DNA of 64,000 nt from Anaerolineales bacterium (GTDB taxonomy: Bacteria; Chloroflexota; Anaerolineae; Anaerolineales; Villigracilaceae), in NCBI GenBank assembly GCA_020847435.1, contig JADLBX010000045.1, positions 1-64,000 on the forward strand, given 5' to 3'. The position numbers and the translations under genes are program-made. This document shows positions 15,233-23,396 of the stretch, in pieces. Each line of letters begins with the position of its first letter. The first letter of the stretch is position 1. The notes under the pieces are model-generated. The model saw only the letters and a program-made list of their open reading frames with translations. It did no database searches and was not told where the DNA came from.

Positions 15233-15855
15233 AAACCCTCATCGTTTCAGCAAAAGCAGACAACGCCATTCAACACGCGCTCAAAATTCTCAACAACGGC
15301 GGGCTGGTCGCCTTTCCCACCGACACGGTCTATGGCGTCGGCGCGCTGGCGTTTGACGGCAAGGCGATCGAATCCATTTACATCGCAAAGGATCGTCCCA
15401 TCGAAAAAGCGATTCCCATTTTGATTGCGGATGCGGAGGACATGGACAAAGTCGGGAAGAATATTCCAGCCGTCGCGCGCGAGATTGCAAAACGCTTCTT
15501 CCCTGGACCTTTGACCTGCATCATCCCCAAACAGCTGACTCTCCCGTCAGCCGTCTCTGCCACTTCCACCGTCGGCGTACGCGTGCCAGATCATGACGTG
15601 GCGCGCGCCCTGCTCCACGCGGCGGGACCTATGGCTGTGACCTCCGCAAATATTTCAGGTCAGCCGAGTCCATCAACGACGGAAGAAGTCTTTGCTCAAC
15701 TCAACGGACGAATCGAATTGATCATTGATGGAGGAAAAACATCGGGCGGCGTTCCATCCACGGTGGTTGATTGCACGACCGACGAATTGAAAATTTTGCG
15801 AGAAGGACCGATTTCACTTGAAGAAATACGAAAAAAACTCTCATCCCCAATTTAA
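15229..15855 (+). CDS. tsaC: Threonylcarbamoyl-AMP synthase
   Basis: 208 residues of the YrdC/Sua5 family, which makes threonylcarbamoyl-AMP for the t6A37 modification of ANN-decoding tRNAs. The start ATG overlaps the prmC stop. Family segments: GGLVAFPTDTVYGVGALAFD (cited at its limit, about residues 23-42), RPIEKAIPIL, VGVRVPDH and AVTSANISG (about 137). Its partner tsaD lies just downstream on the other strand. The C-terminal extension of full-length Sua5 is absent. Confidence 0.93.
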   Translation: MKTLIVSAKADNAIQHALKILNNGGLVAFPTDTVYGVGALAFDGKAIESIYIAKDRPIEKAIPILIADAEDMDKVGKNIPAVAREIAKRFFPGPLTCIIPKQLTLPSAVSATSTVGVRVPDHDVARALLHAAGPMAVTSANISGQPSPSTTEEVFAQLNGRIELIIDGGKTSGGVPSTVVDCTTDELKILREGPISLEEIRKKLSSPI

Positions 15856-15890
15856 TTCATGTTCAGGTTGGGTTAAACTCGGAGGCTATA

Positions 15891-15959
15891 ATGATGATTG
15901 CATTCTCCTTAACAAACCGCCTGCGGCTCGGGCAAGCCAAAGGCGGTTTGGGTTTTTAA
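15891..15959 (+). other. 22-codon reading frame coinciding with terminator
   Basis: GGAGG lies five bases before ATGATG. The frame reads through the whole terminator hairpin and stops inside the T-run. A TATAAT also overlaps its start. It could be a leader-like peptide or chance. Confidence 0.2.
15913..15957 (+). terminator. Intrinsic terminator after tsaC
   Basis: CAAACCGCCT pairs with AGGCGGTTTG, with an inner GGCT/AGCC stem, followed by GGTTTTT. Confidence 0.75.
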
Positions 15960-15961
15960 GA

Positions 15962-16070
15962 GCGGTAAACAAGTAAAAACGTAAACAGGTACACAGGTCT
16001 TAGAAGACGTGTGTACCTGTATTCTTGTCTACCTGTTTCCTTGTTTACGTGTCTACCTGTCTACGTGTTT
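15962..16070. repeat. Decamer-like GTxxACxTGT array with inverted halves
   Basis: Left half: GTAAACAAG, GTAAAAACG, GTAAACAGG, GTACACAGG. Right half in inverse: GTGTACCTGT, TGTCTACCTGT, TTGTTTACGTG, TGTCTACCTG, TCTACGTG. The halves meet at TCTTAGAAGA and can form a long hairpin. Shorter relatives lie at 48648-48686 and about 57635-57672. Confidence 0.7.
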
Positions 16071-16072
16071 TC

Positions 16073-17101
16073 TCAGGACAACCCCCACGTCGGCTGAACA
16101 TCGATATCCATTTCTGAAACGTGACCGAGGGCGTAGCGATAATATCCTGCCGCGGCGATCATGGCGGCGTTGTCGGTGCAGAGGGAAAATGCGGGGATGT
16201 GAACTTTGAACTCATTCTGTGGTTGAAAAGCGTTTCGCAAGGCTTTGTTGGCGGAAACTCCGCCCGCGACTAAAATCTCTTTGGCGTTGAAATCACGCGC
16301 GGCTTGCATGGTCTTGTTGAAGAGGATGTCAACCGCAGTGGCTTGGAAAGAGGCAGCGAAATCTTCGACAGGAATCGGCTCATTTTTTTTCTTGAAATCG
16401 TTGACTTCGTAAAGAACCGCAGTTTTGAGACCGCTGAACGAGAAGGCATAGGGGCTGTCTAATTTGGGACGAGTGAATTTGAAGCGGGTCGGGTCGCCGT
16501 TTTCCGCCGCTTTTTGAATGGCGGGTCCGCCTGGGAAGGGGAGGCTGAGGAGGCGACCCACTTTATCGAAAGCCTCACCAGCCGCATCGTCGAGAGTGGA
16601 ACCGAGGCGTTTGTACGTCAAATGATCGGTCATCAAGTTCAGTTCGGTGTGTCCGCCTGAGACGAGGAGCGCCATCAATGGGAATTGCGGTTCGGGCGGA
16701 ACCGCGTCGCCCGCGTTATGAATCCATGCCGAGTAGATGTGACCTTCGAGATGATTGACGCCGATGAGCGGCAAGCCAAGTCCGAGCGAGAGACCTTTCG
16801 CCGCGTTCATGCCGACGACGAGCGAGCCCGCCAAGCCAGGACCGCGCGTGACGGCGATTGCGTCCATGTCTTTCAGCGTGAGGTTCGATTTTGCGAGCGC
16901 TTGCTCGATGACGGGGACGACGCTCAACACATGCTGGCGCGAGGCGACTTCGGGGAAGACGCCGCCGTAGCGCGCATGGATGTCCATTTGCGAGGCAACG
17001 GCGGAGGCGATGAGGGCGCGTCCGTTTTCGATGACGGCGCAGGCGGTTTCATCGCAGGAGGATTCGATGCCGAGAATACGGGCGGGAGGAAGTGTTGGCA
17101 T
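16073..17101 (-). CDS. tsaD: tRNA N6-adenosine threonylcarbamoyltransferase
   Basis: 342 residues. TsaD (Kae1/Gcp) moves the threonylcarbamoyl group from TsaC's product to A37 of tRNAs. The N-terminal GIESSCDETACAVI (about residues 10-23), metal-binding NHLEGHIYSAW (about 117) and LVSGGHTELN (about 149) are all intact. The C terminus retains CTDNAAMIAAAG. It is convergent with tsaC, so the two t6A genes are clustered but not in one operon. Confidence 0.95.
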   Translation of the reverse strand: MPTLPPARILGIESSCDETACAVIENGRALIASAVASQMDIHARYGGVFPEVASRQHVLSVVPVIEQALAKSNLTLKDMDAIAVTRGPGLAGSLVVGMNAAKGLSLGLGLPLIGVNHLEGHIYSAWIHNAGDAVPPEPQFPLMALLVSGGHTELNLMTDHLTYKRLGSTLDDAAGEAFDKVGRLLSLPFPGGPAIQKAAENGDPTRFKFTRPKLDSPYAFSFSGLKTAVLYEVNDFKKKNEPIPVEDFAASFQATAVDILFNKTMQAARDFNAKEILVAGGVSANKALRNAFQPQNEFKVHIPAFSLCTDNAAMIAAAGYYRYALGHVSEMDIDVQPTWGLS

Positions 17102-17111
17102 GAAATTTTTT

Positions 17112-17199
17112 TACCACGAAGGACACAAAGTACACAAAGGAAAACTGCGGGGTTGCTTTTCGCTCGTCATTCGACAAACCTTCGTGACCTTCGTAACCT
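17112..17199. repeat. Hairpin element, ACGAAGG/ACAAAG version
   Basis: Left arm ACCACGAAGGACACAAAG... (17113-17140) and right arm CCTTCGTGACCTTCGTAACC (17179-17198) are imperfect inverse copies. The same architecture with other bases occurs at 23283, 41843 and 60384. Confidence 0.75.
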
Positions 17200-17213
17200 G
17201 TCTCGAAAATACC

Positions 17214-17297
17214 ATGTCACTCTGAGGGAGCGGTGTTTGCGACCGAAGAGTCTCTTATTTCGGCGGTAGAGATGCTTCGCTTCGCTCAGCATGACAT
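17214..17297. repeat. ATGTCA...TGACAT palindromic repeat
   Basis: ATGTCACTCTGAG at the left and CTCAGCATGACAT at the right bound about 84 bases with GAGTCTC/GAGATGC-type inner pairing. It belongs to a very widespread bacterial repeat type (flanks read like TGTCATTCTGAGCG). Confidence 0.7.
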
Positions 17298-17317
17298 TTT
17301 TTGGATCAATTTTAGAA

Positions 17318-18124
17318 TTACAAATGTCGCAGAAACGATTCGGGGCTGTTCAAAAAATCTTTCGTGAGTTGGACGTGTTCGAGTTCGTTGTATTGTACTT
17401 CCCGAATCCCGCCGTTTGCAAATTGAAGGATTTGAGCATTGGGCGTGGCGAGAATGATCGGCGAATGGGTGGCGATGATGAATTGCGCATTCTGTTGAAC
17501 CATGTGCATGACCGCCGAGATGAAGGTCAATTGACGGGCGGGCGAAAGCGCGGCTTCGGGTTCGTCGAGCAGGTACAAACCGTCGGGGACGAAGCGGGAT
17601 TGAAATAACGCCAGAAAGGATTCGCCGTGCGAGCGCGTGTCGAGTCCGTCTCCGTAGCGGCGCTGCATCGCATCCAATTGTCCACGATACGGCATACTCG
17701 CCAAGTCTTCGGCGTATTTGGATCGCCCTTGATATTCCTCTTTGACATTATTCAGTTCTCTTTCAAACTCTTCCTTCGTCTGCCGCATGGATTTGGCGTA
17801 GCCGAAGAAATCCTCCGCTCGGAGGAAGAAACCTTTGCGCGTGCGCTTCGTCCATGCGAGGCGGAAATATTGAGCCAATTTGCGAAGCGGCGCGAGCGAC
17901 TTATCCGTCCGCACGCTCTCGCTTCCAACGGCGATCGATTCGGCGGCGCAGGCAATCGTTTCGAGGATCGTTGACTTTCCCGATCCGTTCTCGCCGACAA
18001 AGAACGTGACGGGCGACTGAAACCGAATCTCACGCAGGGATTTGACGATCTCCAAATTGAACGGAAACGAGTCTGCGTCTCTCGAGTTAAATTCACGAAC
18101 GGTGATGGATTGAAGATGAATCAT
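17318..18124 (-). CDS. AAA/ABC-type ATPase (COG3910-like)
   Basis: 268 residues with a full ABC-type ATPase set: Walker A GENGSGKST (about residue 44), a short helical insert (about 105-160), Walker B YLLDEPEAALS (about 188) and an H-loop IIATHSPII (about 218). It matches the stand-alone predicted ATPases related to RecF/OLD-type proteins. No nuclease or partner gene is adjacent, and no function is assigned. A role in DNA repair or defence would be speculation. Confidence 0.8.
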   Translation of the reverse strand: MIHLQSITVREFNSRDADSFPFNLEIVKSLREIRFQSPVTFFVGENGSGKSTILETIACAAESIAVGSESVRTDKSLAPLRKLAQYFRLAWTKRTRKGFFLRAEDFFGYAKSMRQTKEEFERELNNVKEEYQGRSKYAEDLASMPYRGQLDAMQRRYGDGLDTRSHGESFLALFQSRFVPDGLYLLDEPEAALSPARQLTFISAVMHMVQQNAQFIIATHSPIILATPNAQILQFANGGIREVQYNELEHVQLTKDFLNSPESFLRHL

Positions 18125-18146
18125 CTTGCATTGTTCTATCGTTCCA

Positions 18147-18165
18147 TCCGCAGTTCAACTGCGGA
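18147..18165. repeat. TCCGCAGTT-c-AACTGCGGA palindrome
   Basis: Third copy of the AGTT-n-AACT family, in the gap between the ATPase and the peptidase. It is followed by GTACGCAATACG words. Confidence 0.65.
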
Positions 18166-18211
18166 AGGAACATGGACACAGCGGATGGAACTACGGGGTA
18201 CGCAATACGAA

Positions 18212-19465
18212 TTACTTTTGCTTCCACTTCTTCATCGGCAAGACAAAATCATAGGGGTACTCGGCGAGTTTTTCCATCGCCCCATCGGGACGCACATACA
18301 GCGTATCCTCGATCCGCACGCCCATGCCTTTTTCGGGATAATACAATCCAGGCTCGGAGGTGATGATCACGCCAGGCGCAAGCCGTTGATCGTCACTGGC
18401 GGTCAGGTTGCTAAACGGACGCTCGTGGATGTTCAACCCGACGCCATGTCCCAGACTATGCACGTACCCCTCGACGGGCGATTTGGTGTTCATTGGAGAT
18501 AGATGTCCCTTCGACTCAAAAAATTCGCAAGTCATGCGATGATAATCCTTGAACGGCGCGTTCAAGTCGAAGTTGTCCATCAACTGATCGAAAATTTCTT
18601 TGACCTGATCGTACAACGCCTGCGCTTCGGGCGTGGCGTAACCCAAACTCCACGTGCGCGTGAAATCGTAATAATATCCGCCGCCCGCTTCGGCTGGATA
18701 AATGTCAAAGACGATAGTTTGACCAAGCCGCATCAAATCAGACGGGTTGCCCGCCGAGTGCGGGACGCCTGCGTCGCGTCCGATAGCGAAGATAAAACCC
18801 GACGGCAATTCGGCTCCCTGCTCCGACACCCACAAGCGAATCTTTGAATGGACGTCGCCGACTGTCAGCGGAGCGCCGTCTTCATCCAAAAGAACTTCAT
18901 CGTCTCGGACGTCACACGAGATCAGGTATTGTCGGACTTTGTCAACGACAGTTGTTGTCACCTTCCCCATCTTGCGGATGCGGTTCACTTCCGCCTCGTC
19001 TTTGGTTTCCATGGCGCGCATAAAGATCGAATCCTGTTGCGGCTCGCCGACAAATTCGAGCGCGGGCGCCAACTTCCCCAATTGCGTCAACATGCCGAAG
19101 ATCGAACTCAAATCATACATTCCGTACACCCCGACGCGTCCGCTGGTCACGCCTGCGTCTTTGAACATCAATTCACAGCGCATGGCTCCTGCCAGCAAAG
19201 AATCCTGCTTGGCTTTCTTGTACAACTCTTCGTAATCGTAGGTCGTGTATGGGATGCGCTTCAATCCGCTTTTGGCGGCTTCGTCGCGTTCCATGTCCGC
19301 GTGGAAGTAGATCGGTTCTTCGCCGCGCTTCTTGATGATCGTGGCGTGGCTGACGTGTCCGCCGCCTGTGAGGTAATACATCGGCGGGTTGTGCTCGGCG
19401 TTGCCAAAAACAATGAGCGCGTCGAGGTTGCGGGTCTGCATGAGGGCGTCGAGGTCGGATTTCAT
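18212..19465 (-). CDS. M24-family Xaa-Pro aminopeptidase-like protein
   Basis: 417 residues: an N-terminal creatinase-like domain and a C-terminal pita-bread fold. Metal ligands are visible: FDIYPAEAG...YYYDFTRTWS (two Asp, about residues 247-262), SLGHGVGLNIHE (His, about 330), SEPGLYY (Glu, about 362) and RIEDTLYV (Glu, about 377). The family removes N-terminal residues preceding proline, usually in the cytosol. It carries no signal peptide. Substrate and exact subfamily are unclear. Confidence 0.85.
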   Translation of the reverse strand: MKSDLDALMQTRNLDALIVFGNAEHNPPMYYLTGGGHVSHATIIKKRGEEPIYFHADMERDEAAKSGLKRIPYTTYDYEELYKKAKQDSLLAGAMRCELMFKDAGVTSGRVGVYGMYDLSSIFGMLTQLGKLAPALEFVGEPQQDSIFMRAMETKDEAEVNRIRKMGKVTTTVVDKVRQYLISCDVRDDEVLLDEDGAPLTVGDVHSKIRLWVSEQGAELPSGFIFAIGRDAGVPHSAGNPSDLMRLGQTIVFDIYPAEAGGGYYYDFTRTWSLGYATPEAQALYDQVKEIFDQLMDNFDLNAPFKDYHRMTCEFFESKGHLSPMNTKSPVEGYVHSLGHGVGLNIHERPFSNLTASDDQRLAPGVIITSEPGLYYPEKGMGVRIEDTLYVRPDGAMEKLAEYPYDFVLPMKKWKQK

Positions 19466-19477
19466 TTGGCTCCTTGG

Positions 19478-19558
19478 GGTAATTGGTAAATGGTAATTGG
19501 TAATTTGAAGAAAGAGAATTGGAGAATTGGAGAATTAGAGATTGGAGACTAGAGATTT
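19478..19558. repeat. GGTAATTGGTAAAT and GAGAATTGGAGA word repeats
   Basis: Tandem variants of GGTAATT(G), then GAATTGGAGAATTAGAGA and GATTGGAGACTAGAGATT, fill the gap upstream of the peptidase and run into the stop of the next gene. The same words occur at 57358-57416, 57600-57628 and in frame inside pdhC. Confidence 0.7.
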
Positions 19559-20124
19559 AGGGTTTTGAACTCGCGTCCGATTTCGTCATTTTCGAACGTC
19601 ACTTTCAGCGATTTCTTTTTGTCGGTGAATTTGGCTGAGACGCCGATCACGTTTTCCGAGTCGTTGAAGAGGCTGAGGATGGTCAATGGGCGTTTCAGGA
19701 GGAGTTGCCCGTATGCGGGAGCGAACAACAATTTCAAAATGAATTCAACGACCGTCCCGCCGATGAGCCCAACGATGATTCCAGCAAGCGTTCCCACCGT
19801 TGCGGAAAAGCCAATCGTTTGAATCGTCTCGCCATCGGGCGTGATCAGCCAAACGGGAACAAACGTGATCGCGCACAGCGCCAACCCCACGAGCACAAAC
19901 GGCATAAGCGTCACGTTCGTCACCCGCTTTTCTTTTTTCTCGCATTCGGCGCACAGCGGCACAGGGAAATCCATCAACACGCCTTGCCCGCGTTTTTCAA
20001 CGCCCATGTTCAACTTCATCGGCATCACAACATGTTTCGGCTTTCCGCAATTGACGCAACGATCGGGGAACTTCAACGTCGGCGGATTTTTTGCATCATC
20101 AATCGGCGCTTCAACGGTGATCAC
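19549..20124 (-). CDS. Zinc-ribbon membrane protein of unknown function
   Basis: 191 residues. Two CxxC-type pairs, CVNCGK (about residue 22) and CAECEKK (about 58), look like a split zinc ribbon. Two hydrophobic segments follow, with VLVGLALCAITFVPVW near 77 and TVGTLAGIIVGLIGGTV near 108. The rest is a soluble tail with alternating charged residues. It overlaps the end of selA by 14 bases and is the last gene of that operon. No family name is assigned. Confidence 0.65.
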   Translation of the reverse strand: MITVEAPIDDAKNPPTLKFPDRCVNCGKPKHVVMPMKLNMGVEKRGQGVLMDFPVPLCAECEKKEKRVTNVTLMPFVLVGLALCAITFVPVWLITPDGETIQTIGFSATVGTLAGIIVGLIGGTVVEFILKLLFAPAYGQLLLKRPLTILSLFNDSENVIGVSAKFTDKKKSLKVTFENDEIGREFKTLNL

Positions 20125-21466
20125 GCAAAGCCTCCTTCAAAACTCGCAACAACGCGTCGTCATCCAAAACGGTGCGCGGGTCGAGTAACACGCAATCATT
20201 TTCCGTCCGTGCGATGACGGGCGGATTCGCCTCGCGCAATTTCGCTAAAAATTTATCGGGACTTTTCACCCTCAACGACAACACAAACGTCGGCATGGAT
20301 TCTTCGGGCAGGCTTCCGCCGCCCACCGTGGATTCGGACTCCGCCACCTCGCCTTGACTCAACCCCTCCCGCCACGCTTCCGCGCGGACCTTGACCTGCC
20401 TCGCCGTAAGCGACATCATCCGCACGACGGGAATTTCTCGCTCCGCCTCGTCTTTGAGGTAGTGCATCAGCGTCGCGGTAACGCCAGCCAACGACGTTTT
20501 GTCCGCACGCACCGCGCGCGCCAGCGGATGCTTCTTGATTCGGTCGATCAACTCTTTCTTGCCGACGATGATTCCCGCTTGCGGACCGCCCAGCAATTTG
20601 TCGCCCGAAAAGCAGACGATGTCAACTCCTGCCGCAATCGACTCTTGCACGGTCGGCTCGTGAGCGAGACCATACTTCGCCGTGTCAACCAACGCGCCCG
20701 AGCCGAGATCGTCCACGACGGGAACGCCAGCCTTGTGAGCGGCTTCGACAATCTTTGCGAGTTCTGGCTCTTCCGTAAAACCGACGATCTTGAAGTTACT
20801 GCGATGCGCGCGCATGACGAGCGCAGTCGGTTCGGCGAGCGCTTCTTTGAAATCGGAGATTCGCACCTTGTTCGTCGTGCCGATCTCAACCAGTTTCGCG
20901 CCCGATTGCTTCATCACATCAGGGACTCTGAACCCTCCGCCGATCTCGACGAGTTGTGAACGCGGGATGACCACGCGCTTCTTATTCGCTAATGCAGACA
21001 ACACAAGCAAAACCGCCGAAGCGTTGTTGTTGACCACCAACGCAGACTCAACGCCAAGCAATTTTTGCAAAACCGATTCGGCATGAATGAGCCGCGAGCC
21101 GCGCTTGCCAGTTTCCAAGTCAAATTCGAGGTTGGAGTAGTCACGCGCGGCGGCGGTCATGGCGCGGATGGTTGATTCGGATAACGGCGCGCGACCGAGG
21201 TTGGTGTGGAGGATGACGCCTGTCGCGTTGATGACTTGGACGAGCGAGGAACGCGTCCATGCGGCGAGGTGGGATTCGGCGGAGGCGAGAATCGAGTCAA
21301 AGGAGGGCGAGGCAGATTCCCCGTCGTGTTTGATGCGTGCGCGGGCTTCATCCAAAGTTAAACGAAGCGCGTCCAAAGTCAAGGGGCGACCAAATCTTTC
21401 GAGGAGGTCATCCGCATGTTGGAGTAATTTTTCAATCGAGGGGAGGTCACGAAGACTGGTCATCAT
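20111..21466 (-). CDS. selA: L-seryl-tRNA(Sec) selenium transferase
   Basis: 451 residues, the expected size. SelA converts Ser-tRNA(Sec) to Sec-tRNA(Sec) with selenophosphate and PLP. The PLP-binding Lys is in CFSGDKLLGGPQAG (about residue 285). N-terminal LVQVINATGVILHTNLGRAP (about 78-97, cited at its limit) is the family signature. Its start overlaps a membrane-protein gene by 20 bases and its end overlaps the zinc-ribbon gene. selB, selD and selC are not in this window, so the selenocysteine pathway must be completed elsewhere. The ssnA remnant at the left edge fits selenium use. Confidence 0.92.
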   Translation of the reverse strand: MMTSLRDLPSIEKLLQHADDLLERFGRPLTLDALRLTLDEARARIKHDGESASPSFDSILASAESHLAAWTRSSLVQVINATGVILHTNLGRAPLSESTIRAMTAAARDYSNLEFDLETGKRGSRLIHAESVLQKLLGVESALVVNNNASAVLLVLSALANKKRVVIPRSQLVEIGGGFRVPDVMKQSGAKLVEIGTTNKVRISDFKEALAEPTALVMRAHRSNFKIVGFTEEPELAKIVEAAHKAGVPVVDDLGSGALVDTAKYGLAHEPTVQESIAAGVDIVCFSGDKLLGGPQAGIIVGKKELIDRIKKHPLARAVRADKTSLAGVTATLMHYLKDEAEREIPVVRMMSLTARQVKVRAEAWREGLSQGEVAESESTVGGGSLPEESMPTFVLSLRVKSPDKFLAKLREANPPVIARTENDCVLLDPRTVLDDDALLRVLKEALRDHR

Positions 21467-21860
21467 CTACGACGGGTGGTTTCCAGCGCGCTTTTTCGCG
21501 CAGGCGGAGAAAATATTCGATTGCGATGAGTCCGCCTGCCAGCCCGAGGATCACGTAGACCGTGACGAGGCGTCCGAGTTGTAGCCAGGCGAGCGTGGCG
21601 CCGTAGACGCCGAACCAAACGGATTGGCGCACGATGACGTTCGCTTCGGCGGGCGGGTCGGCGGGAAAGCGGCGATGAAAAAAGTAGACGATGGGGAGAA
21701 GCGTGCCCGTGAGCGCGAGGATGATGAGCGCGAACAACATCCAGCGATAACCGACGAGAGGAACGGACATGTATAGCACGGCGATCAATCCGCCCCAGCC
21801 GAGAAGAAAAAGGATGAATGCGGAAACGCCAAAGGGTTTGAACGATAACGGTTCATTCAT
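21447..21860 (-). CDS. Four-helix membrane protein, unknown
   Basis: 137 residues from the ATG at 21860 (MNEPLSFKPFG); longer frames run through a repeat and are rejected. About four hydrophobic helices lie at 12-32, 38-62, 75-100 and 102-120, and the C terminus is acidic. It overlaps the start of selA. No homologous family is recognised. Expression together with selA seems likely, but a link to selenium is not shown. Confidence 0.65.
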   Translation of the reverse strand: MNEPLSFKPFGVSAFILFLLGWGGLIAVLYMSVPLVGYRWMLFALIILALTGTLLPIVYFFHRRFPADPPAEANVIVRQSVWFGVYGATLAWLQLGRLVTVYVILGLAGGLIAIEYFLRLREKARWKPPVVDDDQSS

Positions 21861-21892
21861 TGATTGGATTATACTCGGAGAGGATGGGTGGG

Positions 21893-21945
21893 ACGAATGA
21901 TGAGGGATGAAGGATGAAAGATGAAGAAAGAGGAAAGATGGCTTT
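21893..21945. repeat. GATGAAGGATGAAAGATGA word repeat
   Basis: Tandem variants of GGATGAA, then AGAAAGAGGAAAGATGG, the same words in the same order as at 13290-13345 upstream of speB. Confidence 0.6.
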
Positions 21946-21965
21946 GAGGTTGGAGGTAGATGAAC

Positions 21966-22478
21966 ATGAATGTAGCAGATGCGATTCGATCGAAGCGGGC
22001 GGTGAGAAAATTTAAAGCGGAGGCGCTGCCTGAGGATGTTGTAAAGGCGATTCTGAACGCGGGGCGGCGTTCGCAATCGTCGAAGAACGAGCAGGGTTGG
22101 CAGTTCATCGCCATTCGAGATAAATCAATCTTGAAGGCGTTATCCGAGTGCGGTCAATGGGCGGGACATCTCGCGGGCGCGGCGTTGGGCGTCGCGATCC
22201 TCACGCCCGATCCGCTTGGAAAATTTCAGACGATGTTCGACGCGGGTCAAGCGGCGGCGTTCATGCAACTCGCCGCGTGGGAGTTGGGAGTCGGCTCGTG
22301 CCCCGCTTCGATCTACGACGGCGAACTGGCGCGCCAAATTTTGGGTTTTCCGCCCGACTGGCATTTGCGCGTCGCGCTGTCGTTCGGGTATCCGTTGGAT
22401 GAGGCGAAGTTATCGTCCGCGCCGAAGTCTGGCGGGCGGAGGTCGTTGGAGGAAGTGGCGCATTGGGAGAGGTGGTGA
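21966..22478 (+). CDS. Nitroreductase-family protein
   Basis: 170 residues, or 172 from an ATG six bases upstream; GGAGG is nine bases before the chosen ATG. RSKRAVRKFKAE and RRSQSSKNEQGWQFI are the usual FMN-binding regions, and WELGVGSCP matches the second half of the fold. This is one of three nitroreductase-fold genes in the window and is much diverged from the one in the F420 cluster. It probably works with FMN and NAD(P)H; the substrate is unknown. Confidence 0.8.
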   Translation: MNVADAIRSKRAVRKFKAEALPEDVVKAILNAGRRSQSSKNEQGWQFIAIRDKSILKALSECGQWAGHLAGAALGVAILTPDPLGKFQTMFDAGQAAAFMQLAAWELGVGSCPASIYDGELARQILGFPPDWHLRVALSFGYPLDEAKLSSAPKSGGRRSLEEVAHWERW

Positions 22479-22571
22479 GGCAATTTACGATTTGGGATTG
22501 ACGATTTACGATTGTTGATTTCAAGGTTTGGAAATTCTGCTATACTCCCAACATTGACAAGGAGCGACGCC

Positions 22572-22775
22572 ATGCGATTCAAAATCGTCCTAGAAAAAAG
22601 CGATGAAGGCGGATACACTGCCTATGTGCCGTCTCTGCCAGGGTGTATCAGCGAAGGCGAAACGAAAGAAGATGCGCTGAAGAACATTCACGAAGCAATC
22701 GAATTGTATTTGGAGCCAGTTGAAGACGACTGGGTCATCGAAGAGCAAGACCTCGTGCAGGAAATCGAGGTATGA
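22572..22775 (+). CDS. hicB: HicB-like antitoxin
   Basis: 67 residues from an ATG with AAGGAG upstream. The sequence (SDEGGYTAYVPSLPGCISEGET, then EDALKNIHEAIELYL) is the partial RNase-H-like fold of HicB antitoxins, which block HicA and often repress the operon. There is no C-terminal DNA-binding extension, so autoregulation would need another mechanism. TATACT about 25 bases upstream is a likely -10. It overlaps hicA by four bases. Confidence 0.85.
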   Translation: MRFKIVLEKSDEGGYTAYVPSLPGCISEGETKEDALKNIHEAIELYLEPVEDDWVIEEQDLVQEIEV

Positions 22776-22999
22776 CCAAGGTCCCCAGCCTGTCGTATGC
22801 TGAAATCCTGCGGGCATTACAACGCGACGGCTGGACCATTGTGCGACAGCGCGGAAGTCACATTCGATTACAAAAGCGAGTGGGAAATGAATTGCTCAAG
22901 ATCACCGTGCCTGCTCACCGACCCGTCAAGCGATCAACCTTATCTCACATTTTGAAACAGGCTCGGCTTGAAGTTGATAGATTCCTGGAATTGGTTTGA
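22772..22999 (+). CDS. hicA: HicA-like mRNA interferase toxin
   Basis: 75 residues with the double-stranded-RNA-binding-like fold of HicA, which cleaves mRNA when free of HicB. The catalytic His is in RQRGSHIRLQ (about residue 27), followed by ITVPAHRPVK. The gene order is antitoxin first, a known alternative to hicAB. The next gene, dodecin, follows at 62 bases and may be unrelated. Confidence 0.88.
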   Translation: MTKVPSLSYAEILRALQRDGWTIVRQRGSHIRLQKRVGNELLKITVPAHRPVKRSTLSHILKQARLEVDRFLELV

Positions 23000-23060
23000 G
23001 CAACTCGCAATATTTGCGGAAGAAAAAATATCCGCCTCAAATTGGCAAAGGAGATTCCCC

Positions 23061-23276
23061 ATGTCAGACAGCGTATACAAGATCATCGAGTTGGTCGGCA
23101 CGAGCACGGAGTCGTGGGAGAAAGCCGCGAGCGTGGCAGTGGAGCGCGCGGCGAAGTCCCTGCGCGATCTACGCATTGCGGAGGTCGTACAATTGGACAT
23201 GGTCCTTGACGACGGCAAGATCACCGCGTACCGCGCCAAGGTCAAGGTTTCGTTCAAGTTCGAAGGCGGCGGGTAA
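23061..23276 (+). CDS. Dodecin family flavin-binding protein
   Basis: 71 residues, typical of dodecins, small dodecameric shells that store flavin or CoA. VYKIIELVGTSTESWEKA (residues 5-22) and the C-terminal YRAKVKVSFKFEG are diagnostic. AAAGGAG lies upstream of the ATG. The flavin-stacking aromatic residue sits in the central strand of this family; here that position (VVQLDMVL) does not show an obvious Trp, so ligand choice may differ. Confidence 0.88.
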   Translation: MSDSVYKIIELVGTSTESWEKAASVAVERAAKSLRDLRIAEVVQLDMVLDDGKITAYRAKVKVSFKFEGGG

Positions 23277-23282
23277 AACCGT

Positions 23283-23353
23283 TTACCGCGAAGAACGCGA
23301 AGGTCGCAAAGAAAAAAATAGATCTTCGCGCGCTTTGCGGACTTCGCGGTTAA
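23283..23353. repeat. Hairpin element, CGCGAAG/CGCAAAG version
   Basis: Left arm TTACCGCGAAGAACGCGAAG... and right arm ...CTTTGCGGACTTCGCGGTTAA are inverse copies around an A-rich loop. It is the closest relative of the half element at 13267. Confidence 0.75.
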
Positions 23354-23396
23354 GAAAAGATTGAAGGGGATTGACGCTGTTGAAGTCGCAATGAAG

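Noticed and set aside
15962-16070. CRISPR array
   Set aside because: Units are 8-10 bases with no spacer structure and there are no cas genes; the second half is inverted.
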